Assembly (NCBI GenBank): GCA_013400155.1
Contig: VXBM01000340.1
Coordinates: 235,092-299,091 of the forward strand
DNA length: 64,000 bases
Source: Helopsaltes ochotensis
Lineage: Eukaryota > Chordata > Aves > Passeriformes > Locustellidae
Direction: 5' to 3'
Shown: positions 24,513-35,656 of the stretch, one piece after another
How positions within the stretch are numbered: the first letter of the stretch is position 1
Layout of the letters: every line of letters begins with the position of its first letter
Notes under the pieces: generated by a model
The model's input: only the letters and a program-made list of their open reading frames with translations
Told to the model about the DNA's origin: nothing
The model's database searches: none
Program-made: the position numbers and the translations under genes

Positions 24513-24569
<57 letters not shown>
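24513..24569. repeat. 57-nt uninterrupted T run
   Basis: A pure run of 57 T on the plus strand, far longer than any other homopolymer in the window (others are about 14 or fewer). On the minus strand it is a poly(A) preceded by GATAAA, a variant poly(A) signal, about 14 nt upstream, so a retrocopied transcript on the minus strand is conceivable. I found neither a parent gene nor a flanking duplication. Confidence 0.9.
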
Positions 24570-24571
<2 letters not shown>

Positions 24572-26607
24572 CAACTCTCTGGTGATTTATCATGTTTTTG
24601 CTACAGTGGTTTCCTGTCCTTGAACTAAACTTTCACATACAAACACTACTTTAAAACATTTCTTTTCAATCAGGTGTGTATTTTTCCTCTGTTGATAGTG
24701 ACCTTCACACACAAGGTACTGACTGTCCCTTTTATAGGAATGATCCTTCAAGCACCATCTCACTGGCCTCATGTTATGTGATTTTCTTTTCATTCACGTA
24801 CTACTTCAAGGTGGGATGATTGGTAATAAGCTTCATGCTACCTCTAATGGCTGTATCAAGATAAAAGAGACGTATTCAGGCTGCATCTTTATTTTGCATC
24901 AGCCTCATCTCTAGGAAGAACATTTTGCTTGTTTTAGCATTACCAGGAGCAGCCATCCACTTGTTTTAACTGAAGGCACCGATTGTGTTGTCTCCACTTT
25001 CTGAAACTTCACTCTGTGAGTTTATTCTTTGGTGCTTTTGTATATAATTATAATCTGTGTACTTCGTTCAGTTTTACGACCATTTTTTAATTCAGTTTGC
25101 ATCACAGTAGCTTTACATTATTTTCTTGCACAGTTCTGAGGAAATTTGCATGATGTAGTACATTTAATTGTTTGAACTTCGTGCACATGTGTCTCTTTCT
25201 CTATACCTAGTGTTGTCTCTTCTCTGCAGACAGGGCACTGCATGAATGTTACGCAAGCAAAATGTTGTCTCCGAAGCCACTGTTCCCTGTGGCTACCTGC
25301 CTCAGTACATATTATTTGCTTTTCTGGAAGCTGTGATATAATTATTCTCTGTACCACCGTTAGTGCAAATGGCCCTTTATACTAACCACTGCATTACTGT
25401 CTTGGGTATTTCTATTCTTGATTTCCACACTTCTTTGTTTTAACTTCATCCATGTTTTGTACTTAAGCATTTGCTTTTTCCTTGTCTTCTTACCTTCTGA
25501 GGTACCCCATAAGTGGACTCCAAACCTGTACTGCACGTCATCTCTGTTTGAATGTGGTATTTGCTCACTAGTTTTGCAGGTATCTGCACATCTTTATAAT
25601 TGAGTTCCTGAATATTCTTACTTGTTTCCTATATTTGTATTTCCCCTTATTAATCTATTGCATGTTATTTTATCCTTATAAGATTTATAATAGCATGACT
25701 TGGCCATTTCACGCAGCTCGGCAACTGACCAATCTGGTTTTTCTCCAAATGCATTATTACACTTTCTTGGTATATGACAGAAATTGTGGATTGAAAATGC
25801 TTCTAGAATTCTATATAAGTGCTTCTGGTTTGTGCTGAAAAATCCAAATGCTGTTTGTTGCCTGTGGCAGCCATTGCGCATTACAGATGATAATGTGACT
25901 GCTTTTATTCAAGTTCTCCCTGTCAAACTTCACTGAATTTTTCATTGTGCTCAGAAGGGTTTCCAGTTTCTAAGTTCCTTTCATGTTGGTCTGCTAAGGG
26001 ACAGGTCTCTGGTCCATTTTCATGATCACTGTTTGTTCTTTGTGTGTGTGTGCAGGAGGGAGATGCAGTATTTTTAGCTTTTGATATCATGTATCTGAAG
26101 GAGCTTAATTCCTTTCTGTCACCAAATTTCACTGCAGGAGAATAAATGGGGTTGGGAGCCAAGAAGTCTACCATGAACTTTTGGCCTGTTTCTGTATTTC
26201 CCCATCTCCTCAAGCACTTTTAAAATGGAGAGCTGTCTAAATGTTGCCTCATATATGAATATGCCATAACATCACAGCAGTATAATCATGGAGCAACAAC
26301 CTTGAGAAACTATTATCTTCCCTGTTGAGTTTGGCTTTTTCTTTTTTTCTTTTTAGTTAATTCACCTGAAAATGAGTTGGACAGAGACTGCTTACCTCAT
26401 TAATGAACACTTGTATAATCCTTGAAAACTTGTGAATGAAAAACTTGATTGAATTGCAAAATTGGTGGTAGTGATGGCCATCTTTGTTCATGCTTGTTTT
26501 CATTATTGCAGCTGCATGTGGTTTTCCCTCCTCACCTGTACTTCAGCATTTTCCTATCTGCACATAACAGTCTCAATAGCTTGGATTTTAAAAAAGAATA
26601 TAAATAC
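24570..26607. other. Unique non-coding DNA
   Basis: No gene is supported. A minus-strand open frame at 25118-25357 contains a CPVCRE string that recalls a RING finger, but the spacing of its other Cys and His residues does not fit. A short TG repeat is at 26041-26052. Confidence 0.45.
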
Positions 26608-26680
26608 CTGCTTGGTTAGACCAACTCTCCATGTAGCCTATAGCTCTGTTCCAATAGCAGCAGCAATCCCCAGCATCCTC
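26608..26680 (+). repeat. Old amniote-type interspersed repeat fragment
   Basis: CTTGGTTAGACCAACTCTCC and the bases that follow (ATGTAGCCTATAGCTCTGTT, CCAATAGCAGC) resemble a repeat frequent in turtle and crocodile DNA that reads GGTCAGACCAAAGGTCCATC / TAGCCCAGTATCCTGTCTCC / AACAGTGGCC. The match is degraded, and the rest of the element, if present, cannot be followed past about 26680. The family name is uncertain. Confidence 0.4.
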
Positions 26681-29600
26681 TATCACTGACTTTGGGATCT
26701 TGGAGATACATTCCTGCCCCTTTACGTTAATGGACAGATTTTGCAGTAATTTCTTCTTTGCTGTACGATACAGTGGTTGAAGCTTATCACTGTTGAACTG
26801 CTGTTAGCCTTAACCTTCTATTAAATGATCTGCTTTCTTTTGTGTTTGATAAAATTTGCAGTGCTCACATATTCATGACCACCGAGTGTTTTCAGAGTCA
26901 AATCTTCTGTTCTTCCTGGTTATCTATAATGCTGATATCCCACTTGAAAATACTGATCCTAATTCCACAGAAGTGCTGGAATATGATGTGTATGTGCTAA
27001 TCTCCAGAAAGGTCCAGGGTTTCCCAAGGAATTCACCGGAGTGGAAAGCTGATTGGGTGTCTCCTTACTGTCAGCCTGACTTGGTTGCCTGATCTCCACT
27101 GTGTCCCACTGAGAGGGCTGAGTCTGTGTAGATCCTCCTCTGCTTGTGGTCAGGGCAAAAATGGGAACAGAAGAGCTGTTGCTTTTACTAAAAGTTTACT
27201 TTGTAACCTTTGGCTTGTTTTGAAATTTAAAAGTTAGTTATTTCTAAAAATGATTTCCTGTCTTAATTAAGCTCCCACCTTAGAGCTCACCTCAGAGATA
27301 CTTCTTCTTTTTTCTTTTAAAAAAGAATTGGTTGAATTATGCTGTGATTTTCATCTTGGCAGTATCCTCAAAGAATCTTAATTGATCAGAGATGAGCTTT
27401 TTTCCCCCCTTCGGGAAATAGATCAAATTTATTTTAATCAAGTAAATTCAATTTTGTTGTTCTTCTTTTTGATCTTAAAAGAGCAGTTTCCATTAATTCA
27501 AGTTTGTCTAAACTCCATAGTTCCTTAGGGCACATACATGACCTTCTGTGTTAGAATTACACTTGTGACTAACTCCAGGAGTCTTCCTTGGCCTGAACCT
27601 GTTTGTGAAAAAGTCTCTTCTGAATTCTGTGAGTGATCTGGATAGCACGACTTTCTGCCCTTCTAGATAGATATCTCTCTCATTTTAAATACTGTCTTCA
27701 ACAGTGTGTTGGATATAAACTGAAATTGTCTTCTTTCTCACTTAAGATACTTGCCTTAACCTAAGCTTTTTAAGTAAATGTCAGTGTTTTGTAAAGATGT
27801 CTTAGTTAAAAATCCTCATTGATGTAGCTGCAAAATTTGCACATAGGTGGAAGCATGTATATGTCATTCAGAATTCTGCATTTTCCCCGCTACATGTACA
27901 TGAAGAATTATGTTTTGAATATATTTTTGTAATGCTTTGGATTGTAAAGTGAAGCTTTCTAGTAATCTCATTATGCTAAGGCTTTATCCATCTAAACTGA
28001 GGTGGTGGTAAAAACCTTGCAGCCTTAAGAAGCTAATTAAGGACAAGAGCATCTTGGTCTTGAAATAAAGAGCAAGGAGCACAGTGCTTGTTCCAGGGAG
28101 CTTAACAGCAAACTTTATATACATAATTCCATTTAAAAATGGATGTACACTGTAAAGTCACAATATGAATTTCATAGAAAAATTCTCTGCAGAGGTATAC
28201 AAATATTTAAAAGAGGAGGAACTCTGTAGTATATTTACTCTGGGGGCTTTTTGTTTGGTTTGGGGGTTTTGTTTAGTTTTGTTTTGCTTGATAGAGAAAA
28301 AGTATTTTATGCCTACTAAAGAATATTCCTGGACTTAATCCCTTAGTCTTATGCAAGCATACAATACTGAAGACATTATATTTTCAGGTTTGGTCTGTAG
28401 CTTGCTTTTGTTGTCAGATGAGTTACACACTTTCGCATCCCAAAGCATGCTGGCATAGGCAGGCTTTGGTTTGTACAAATGCCATTGTGTGCAACTTTGA
28501 AAACTGCAGGTTTGGGGGTTTTTTGTTAAAATTTCTGTGAGTAAAGATAATCTCTGAAATTCTGACAAAAAGCAGAAGAGCTGAAGGGGAAGAAGCAGAA
28601 GAGCATCACCAAAATGATCTTACTGTGATTGAAAGCTGCAAAGATCTGGCTCATCTTAATTATTGGGGGTGAGGTGTGGGTTGGGATGGTTGAAGGGTGG
28701 TGGTTTGTGGTGTTTGACCTCAAAGCAATAAAAGCTTTGAGGAAACTTGGAAAATCAATTCTGGCAACAGCTTTTTGGGAGCATTTGAAATCAACAAATT
28801 TTAAGCAGGCGTATGAAGGAAAAATCAGCAAAACTGAAATAGTAGGGACCTAAATTAGTTTGCAGTGATGTGCAAACAACACAGAAATGTGCTTTGGAAA
28901 TGTTACATAGGAAGTAGATAGCTTTGGGACACCTAAGCTTTCATTCTTGAGAGGAAAGAGTCAAAGATGATCCCCCATCTGTTGGCCCAAGGATTACAAC
29001 TGCAGTGATTATTTGCAGAAATACTCTGCAGTAGCAACCAAGATCTATTGATTGTTTCTTACACATGTACTGTGGATTCAGAGAGCAAGATGAGCAAATC
29101 CTTGTTTTTCTTCTCAGTAGAAATGTCAGGGAACAAACATTGGCTACTTTTACCAGAATTTCTGCTAGCTAAAATAAAAAGCTTTAAGGAACTGGAAAGC
29201 TCTATAACATAACTAAAAGGAAATGTTAGTGGGTTTGTTTGTTTTAAATAAGGCTTGTTTTATAGTTATTATATATGCCTGTATAATTTTTTTTGAAAAT
29301 TGCACATAACAAAGTTGGAAATCGTGTTCAGACAACATTATTCTGGTTGTACATTTTAGTGCCCTTCTGTTTTCCTCTACTGTTACTCACACTGCAAAGA
29401 AAGCAATTATATTAATTAGTTGATGGTATTTAATAGAGGTATTCATGGTGTGGAAGTTAAAGGTAGTCCTAGAACTGATTTTTAGATCATCATCTTTATT
29501 ATTTCAAGCAGTTTGTCTACAATAATGGACAATAATACATTAGAAAATGATGCTTTTTTTTTCTTCGAAGCTTAAAAAAAGTATGTAGTGCTTTTTCATC

Positions 29601-32485
29601 AATTAGCAGCAGGAGAGCAAATTATAGTTATATTAAACTGTGCATGCTATATAAATCACAAATCTTGTTAGCAAAGAATTAACATCATAACTGGTAATTT
29701 AAAAATTGCCTTTAGCTCTGAATAAGGATTGGCTGTGTATGTGTTTTAATGGGATTGAAGAAGTAAAAATAGATCTCTAGAAGAGAGCCCTTCTGGTGGT
29801 AGTGGAATTAACTATCTGCTCTTTTATGAAGTAGTTGTGTAATGGTAATGGGCTATAGAAAAGACTGGCTATCTTTTCCTAGATTCATGGCACTGATTCT
29901 AGATTTAAAAAAATCTGTTCTTTTAAATAATTGCAAGACTGAATAGTATCACCAAAGGACATAGACATCTAGTTTTCTCACTTTTGTTGGCTATTCAGGT
30001 ACGGATTCATGAAAACTGCATGACTTCTCAGATGTGGATTAATAATAAGGAAGTCAAGGAGATTTTTTTTTTTCCCCTCCAGCATATCAAATATGTTTGG
30101 TATGTTTCTGAGACAACAGACAAATTGCTGAGTTGCACGCTCCAAGACTTTCCTCCTGCTGGCTAATGAAGTAGAACAAGACATAGAAGAAAAATACACC
30201 TTTTTTATTGGTTTGCTGTATCTCGTTAATTATCTTGTAGATACTTTCAGTGTACTGACAACCTCAAAATGGAGCCTATGCAAACAGTAAAATGTGATTC
30301 GCAGTGTATGTTAGGTTCTGGGGTTTTTTTGTTTTTTTTTTTTTTATGTTTGGTTTTTTTCCTGGGAGGGCAGGAGAGTAGCATTATGCATATCATTAAT
30401 ACAAATTATGAACAGCCCACTTACAGTGATGACATTCCCTTCCAATATTCCCTTTATGGTTATACTCCCTTAGTCGTATTTTCTTGCTGGCCTCACGTCC
30501 ATCCTTGTCTGCTCCTCACAATAGCTGGAAAATACTCTATGAAGAACATCTTTATCTTCAAAAATGTTTTACTTTAGTGTAAAAGTCTTAGCATGTTGTT
30601 TCCTCTTTTATCCAGGTCAGTTCATGTTCTTTTACTTGGTCAGTTCATGCTCTGATATACTTTGAGGTCTTCAAAAGCACTTTAAAACTGCCCTCCCTCA
30701 CTACTACTGGTAGCTTTGGTCTGAGAGAAATATGTTATGCAAGTATTTTGCTGCTCTTTTGTAATAATGCTGATAATTACTTAAAGACTCTTCCCAATTT
30801 GTTGCTGTTAGGATTGATCAAAGACTGATATAAACAGACATTATGGCTGGGCACTTGTGTTTATTAATCTCCTATAGCTTAGAGGAGGACTCAATTAGAA
30901 GGGAAGAACACATAATGATTGTGTGCAATGCAGAAGAATAAACCAAATAATTTCCACAACCTCTTTAATTTTTAAGATACTTTCCATTTGGTTAACAGAT
31001 GTGTACTGTGTTCTTCAAGCTATTTCCCATTCTGTTTATACATTTTTAATGTTTCTGTAAGCCACAGTGTGTAGGCATTAGATGCAAAATTCAAATTCGT
31101 GTTCTGGATGGCTTTAAAGGAAGAACTGCTATTTTTCATGTCTCTCTTTCTTTGTTCTTTTCCCTCTACCTGTTTGTTTTGTCATTTGGAAGGTGTTTAA
31201 TGCAGCCTTTGGAGGGATGAGAGATAGCTGTGAAGAAAGATTAACCTTACAGTGACTTGAACCTGTTTTCTTTGTCAGCAATAAAGAGGTCTGTAACACA
31301 GACTATTCCTACTAGAATTTGTGGGTTTTAGTGGGGGACAGTGAAAGGAAAAAAAAAAATCTCCCTGATACTGTATCGATCCCAGACAGCTATGATGTAT
31401 TGCTCAGGGTGAATGGTATTCCAGAGCAGAAACTATATTCTTAATAGATACTTCAAGGAAAAAAAGAGATGTTTAAAATACCTTATTATGTTATGCCTTG
31501 CATTTCCTGTATCCATGGCTGTGATGTATCAAGTCAGCTCTTGGTATGAACTTGTGAGATCCAGTAGAGCTTTCCTGAAGCAGCATACAAGAAAAATCTG
31601 GTAGTGTTGGAAAAGACATTGATTCTTAAACTTCTAAAGTAAGTGGAATTTGAATACTAGATTAGGTTGGAGAACAGAATTAGTCTAATATAACTTTGAC
31701 ATATTCTGTAAAAATGTTTACAAATCTATTTTCAGTTGGGGAGGTTGTATTTAAACTTACCTTTTTCTGTTGTTACCTATTGTGACAGCTCATGTTCTCT
31801 GATGCCTTTGGCCTGCAGGAGGATTTCAGTGTTCTGTCCCCAGGTTCTCTGGGCATGCAGACTCTTGGGCTGAGCACCAAGGTGGGATGTGTAGAAGACA
31901 GTTGCAACATCTTCTGAAAAAATAATGAGGGGGTTTATTGTTTGTTTTTTTGGGGGGAGGCAGAGGAGGGGGACAATTAGTATAAAACTATTCTGGCCTG
32001 TGCCGAACCTGTTTTGTATGAATTTGTTCTCTTTGCTATGTGTTGCATTAGACGCAAAGATATATCTACTACAAAATTTGAGATCCCCACCAACTAAGAA
32101 TTCCACAAGTACCACTGATCCTAGAATGTATTGAACTGTGATTATCACACTGTTTAATAGTAAACACTTTGGACCAAAAATACAAAGTTGTCTAACTCAC
32201 AGAGACATGAATGGAACTTTACTATTCAAATAGTTTTCTGGGTTGGCGTACTTTTCTTTGCTAGACAGCAAGTGTATAACTTCTATTTTTTTTATTTTTT
32301 TCACTTCACAAATGTCAGAGCAAATGTTGATAAAGGATCCTTATTCAAACCACAGATAGTTTTTCCTCAATTTTTCTTCCCCCTGAAATTCTCAGCTCTA
32401 AAATACCATCAGCATTGCATTCCCACTGAGTGCCTCATCTTTTGGTGCACTTCTTTTTGTATTTTGCGTTCAGTTGATAACAAGA
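26681..32485. other. Unique non-coding DNA
   Basis: No gene or RNA gene is supported. A T/G-rich simple tract with TTTTG units lies at 28238-28290. The interval 29560-29730 has the even AT-rich texture of conserved non-coding DNA. A 23-bp tandem duplication is listed separately. Confidence 0.5.
30615..30660. repeat. Tandem duplication of 23 bp
   Basis: Two adjacent 23-bp units (30615-30637 and 30638-30660), both starting GGTCAGTTCATG, with a few mismatches in the second half. Confidence 0.75.
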
Positions 32486-32700
32486 CCCAAAACTGAGCAC
32501 ACAGCCCTGCATCCCTCCTCAGGTGGAGCTGCCCAGGGCTTGCAGGTCTGTGGTGTCAGCTCAGAGCCCAGCAAGGGCAGCGCTCGAGTGTGCAGCCTGT
32601 GAAGGACAGGCTGCCCGGGCTCTCTCCTGGACAGCGTGAACTGGACATTGCACTCAGGCACTGCTCAATCACATTGCTCTCAGGAGTGGTCAGACCACGT
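32486..32700. other. GC-rich patch, possibly a degraded CR1
   Basis: This is a GC-rich island in AT-rich DNA. Its left end (CCCAAAACTGAGCACACAGC, 32486 on) resembles antisense CR1 ORF2 DNA (CCCAAAACTGGACACAG). The rest does not follow the CR1 landmark order, so the assignment is weak. No coding potential is recognised. Confidence 0.3.
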
Positions 32701-33241
32701 TGATTTTCTGCTCCAAGTTTCCCACCTTTCAGCGTGTGACTGCTCCTAGAACACCTAATGATGTGGAGCGTGATTGATGAGCCCTCACTGGAGCCATATT
32801 CCTGTGATGTAGATGATGAGAGTGGGTTTCTTTATTGTTTTATAACTTCATCTGTGAACTCATCCCACAAAGCTACACTGTTTGGGGTGTGTTATTTTTT
32901 ACCTATTTTTCTCCCTTTTAGTTTTTTTTTCTTGAGGAGAGGTGTCTTTGTGTGGCTGTGGCATTTTTTTCAGGTTTTTAAAAATTGTTTATTTATTTTA
33001 ATCTAGTCAGACTACCTAAAAGGGAAAATGAATTGGAGATGGTTGAATCAGTTGAATTAAGTGATTTGAGAACTGCTAGAAAACATGGAGGAAGTGAGTG
33101 TCTTTTGCTTCTTTGTGGGTCATTTTATTCTCCCACTTGTGTTTCTTCACACATATGATTTACTTTGAAATACTTTATAACTAAATTTATTGACAGCATC
33201 AGCTAAAAGCTGGCCTTGTAAATCATCAATGTTATGCCACT

Positions 33242-33320
33242 GTTATTTTGTAATCCCACAATAAGAAACTGAGGCAAGGAAGTTTAAATGATGCTGGTGA
33301 GGACAGACTGGCATTGGCAG
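33242..33320 (-). repeat. MIR-like ancient SINE relic
   Basis: AAGAAACTGAGGCAAGGAAG (33263-33282), TTTAAATGAT and then GGACAGACTGGCATTGGCAG (33301-33320) follow, in order, the antisense MIR landmarks GAGGAAACTGAGGCACAGAG, GTTAAGTAAC, GGTCACACAGC and GTGGCAG. MIR is a tRNA-derived CORE-SINE that was active early in amniote history, and some copies persist in birds. The order of landmarks makes chance unlikely, though divergence is high. Confidence 0.5.
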
Positions 33321-34249
33321 TTTTTTTGTTACTGATCTGCAGCTTGGGCTCATTGTCCCTTCTGAAGAACACTTGCATGAAAGTTACCCAGTGATCCTCT
33401 ATTTTAAAAAAGCTTGTTTGATTCTATTGAAGGTTAATAAAGCCTTTTCTATTTGCTGAGTTGAAAAAAAAAAAAAAAGAAGGCATAACAGATGACTTTA
33501 TTGGTACTCATATATTATAGTTGCTTTGACATTTATGTTTTCCATACTGATAGATGAATGATTTCTGTGCAAGTAAATCAATTGCACCAGAAGTAGTAGC
33601 ACCAGGGTCTCCTTGGTCTAAAAAACCAGAGGTTTTGAAATACAATTTAACATGCTTCTCTTCTACAATAGTTCAGTGGAGTTTTTTGCTCCTAAAAAAC
33701 ATAGCAGTTTTGCAACCTGGTGTTCAATGGGAACATTCATTCAAATTTAAAGGACCTGCTGACCTCACATCTGAGAAGTAAGAAATTAACTGATTTTCTT
33801 TCTACGTATTTAGTGTTCCCTTCTTTTTTACCCCCACTTTCTTCTGCCTAATTCTGAATATTGTAATCCAGACTTCACTTCAACATTCAGTCAAATTATT
33901 GTAACTTGTAATGTTTCTCTGCCAGCAGATAGCCATCATTTGTTATTTTTATTGTAGTTGTTTTCTTAGCTAATGCATATTTTAAAATATTTTCTTGAAA
34001 TCAATTACAAAAAAAAAAGGGAAATTGTGTGGAAAGAATGTTCTAAGAATCATGAAGATCTTAGAAATAATTAGGTAATTCAGTGATTAATTTCATGATT
34101 GGCAGTCAGGAAAAAACATTAGTATGTGTTATGACAGAGTTTGTAGGAAAGGTATTTAAAGAGATTTTGAAAAATCTATACCAGTACTTTTGATGAAAAG
34201 TTTTGCCTTCACACCACGATTTGAATAGCAAAACATTTACTTGGTTTCA

Positions 34250-34264
34250 CTCGCCCCCTGTGGA
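34250..34264 (-). promoter_or_regulatory. CTCF-like motif, reverse
   Basis: The minus strand reads TCCACAGGGGGCGAG, with the strong CAGGGGGCG core of the CTCF motif and weaker agreement upstream. Its orientation opposes the motifs at 7311 and 10507. Binding is inferred. Confidence 0.35.
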
Positions 34265-35606
34265 TTCCCAAATGATTATTCCAACTTCCCTAACTGTGAA
34301 GCCGTATGAAATGCCATTATTATAACAATATACTTTTACAAAATAGCAGTGACTAATATGTAAACTCAAGTGTACAGTGAATTTATAGAATGCACCAGTC
34401 TTAAATCTATAAGCTCGATATGGTCTTTAGGGAATCTTTCCTTTGAGACAACAGTGGAATTAAACTGTATATAAAAATATCTAAAGCTCTGAGGTTCTTC
34501 TTCATCTATCCTGACCCAGGTGCTGAAATTGGAACAAATCTTATCAGACTGATGTAATATTTTGGCTTTGGGAAGGTCTGTACTGAACAATGGGGTTCAG
34601 TTGCTTCAATTGCTTTGATATAGGTGTCTAATGCCATTTCACATGTCCTGGGACAGAAGAAACGTGTAGGCATGAGACAGCCTTCTTGGAAAGTCAGCCA
34701 TCGACCAAGGCTTGTAAAATGGTGGTAGACATGTGTGTTCAGGTAGCTGATATTCAGCTATTTTGTCCAGAGTATTAGTCAGAACAAGGGCTGTTAGTGG
34801 GAAGTAGCTGACCAAAAAATCAAAGCAGATCAGTCAGCTTTGGTACAGTTGTAACAACAAGCAGTGCTGATCTGAGAAGATGAAAACGAGATTTTGATGC
34901 CTTCTCTGGAGGGGGAAAGGAAAAGGTAAAAGGACAAAGAAAGGCCTTTAATAATTAGTTTTAAAAAGAGGCATTTTCGTCATTGAAGTGTTTTTTTATT
35001 CATCTTTACTGAAGGTTTCCTGTATCAAAACATAGCTATGGGAAGGAAAATGTATGGAAATCAGTAGGAGTTCTGCTGATTTCAAGGAAGAAAGCTTTCA
35101 TCACTAGATGTTAACTATGCACCTGGAAGAAGTCTGTCCCTTGCTCTAACTTGCATGCCCTCATGAGGTAACTTTCATTGCCTCTGTTTCCATAAAACTG
35201 GAGGCTTTCAGATGAGACAGATACACTTTCAGACAAGTGTATCTTTCTCTATATAGAACTGACATCTCTATGACACCTTTCTTTCGGGTAATGTTTGTCC
35301 TGGCACCTTTTTGCTCTGCTTTCTCCCACAGTGTGCTGGTTTGGGGCTCTGGGAGGCTGGTTTCTCTGTTCCAGAGATGGCTGGATTTCAATATGCTGTG
35401 AGAATATAGACACTAAAGCAGTCGGGGTAAAGATAAATAAATCATAAATTAATGTATATTATTCATGTTGTTCTCTTGGAAGACTGCTCAATGATGCAAA
35501 GTTCTGCTAGTGAGAATCTGCAGTGTTGAAGATTATGAGAATATCTGAAAATCCGTCTTGCACATTTAAGTATGGGTTTTAAATTACTATTTTCCACACT
35601 AGCTAA

Positions 35607-35656
35607 ATGTTACCAATTCTTATATGTCACTTCCCTGATTGGTAACATATAAGAAT
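35607..35656. repeat. Two interleaved perfect inverted repeats
   Basis: Inverted repeat 1 is ATGTTACCAAT (35607-35617) with ATTGGTAACAT (35638-35648). Inverted repeat 2 is ATTCTTATATGT (35616-35627) with ACATATAAGAAT (35645-35656). The arms come in the order 1, 2, 1', 2', which is the topology of an H-type pseudoknot or of two mutually exclusive hairpins. Equivalently, the right half is a circularly permuted reverse complement of the left half. Confidence 0.85.

Larger units (their letters stand above)
32701..35606. other. Mostly unique non-coding DNA
   Basis: It contains a MIR-like relic at 33242-33320, a 14-nt A run at about 33465-33478 and a CTCF-like motif at 34250-34264, listed separately. 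A 75-codon frame at 33554-33781 has no recognisable domain. Confidence 0.5.

Noticed and set aside
25118..25357. Minus-strand open frame with CPVCRE and nearby His/Cys, reminiscent of a RING finger.
   Set aside because: The Cys/His spacing does not fit RING, the frame has no related flanks, and a short CPVC string can occur by chance.
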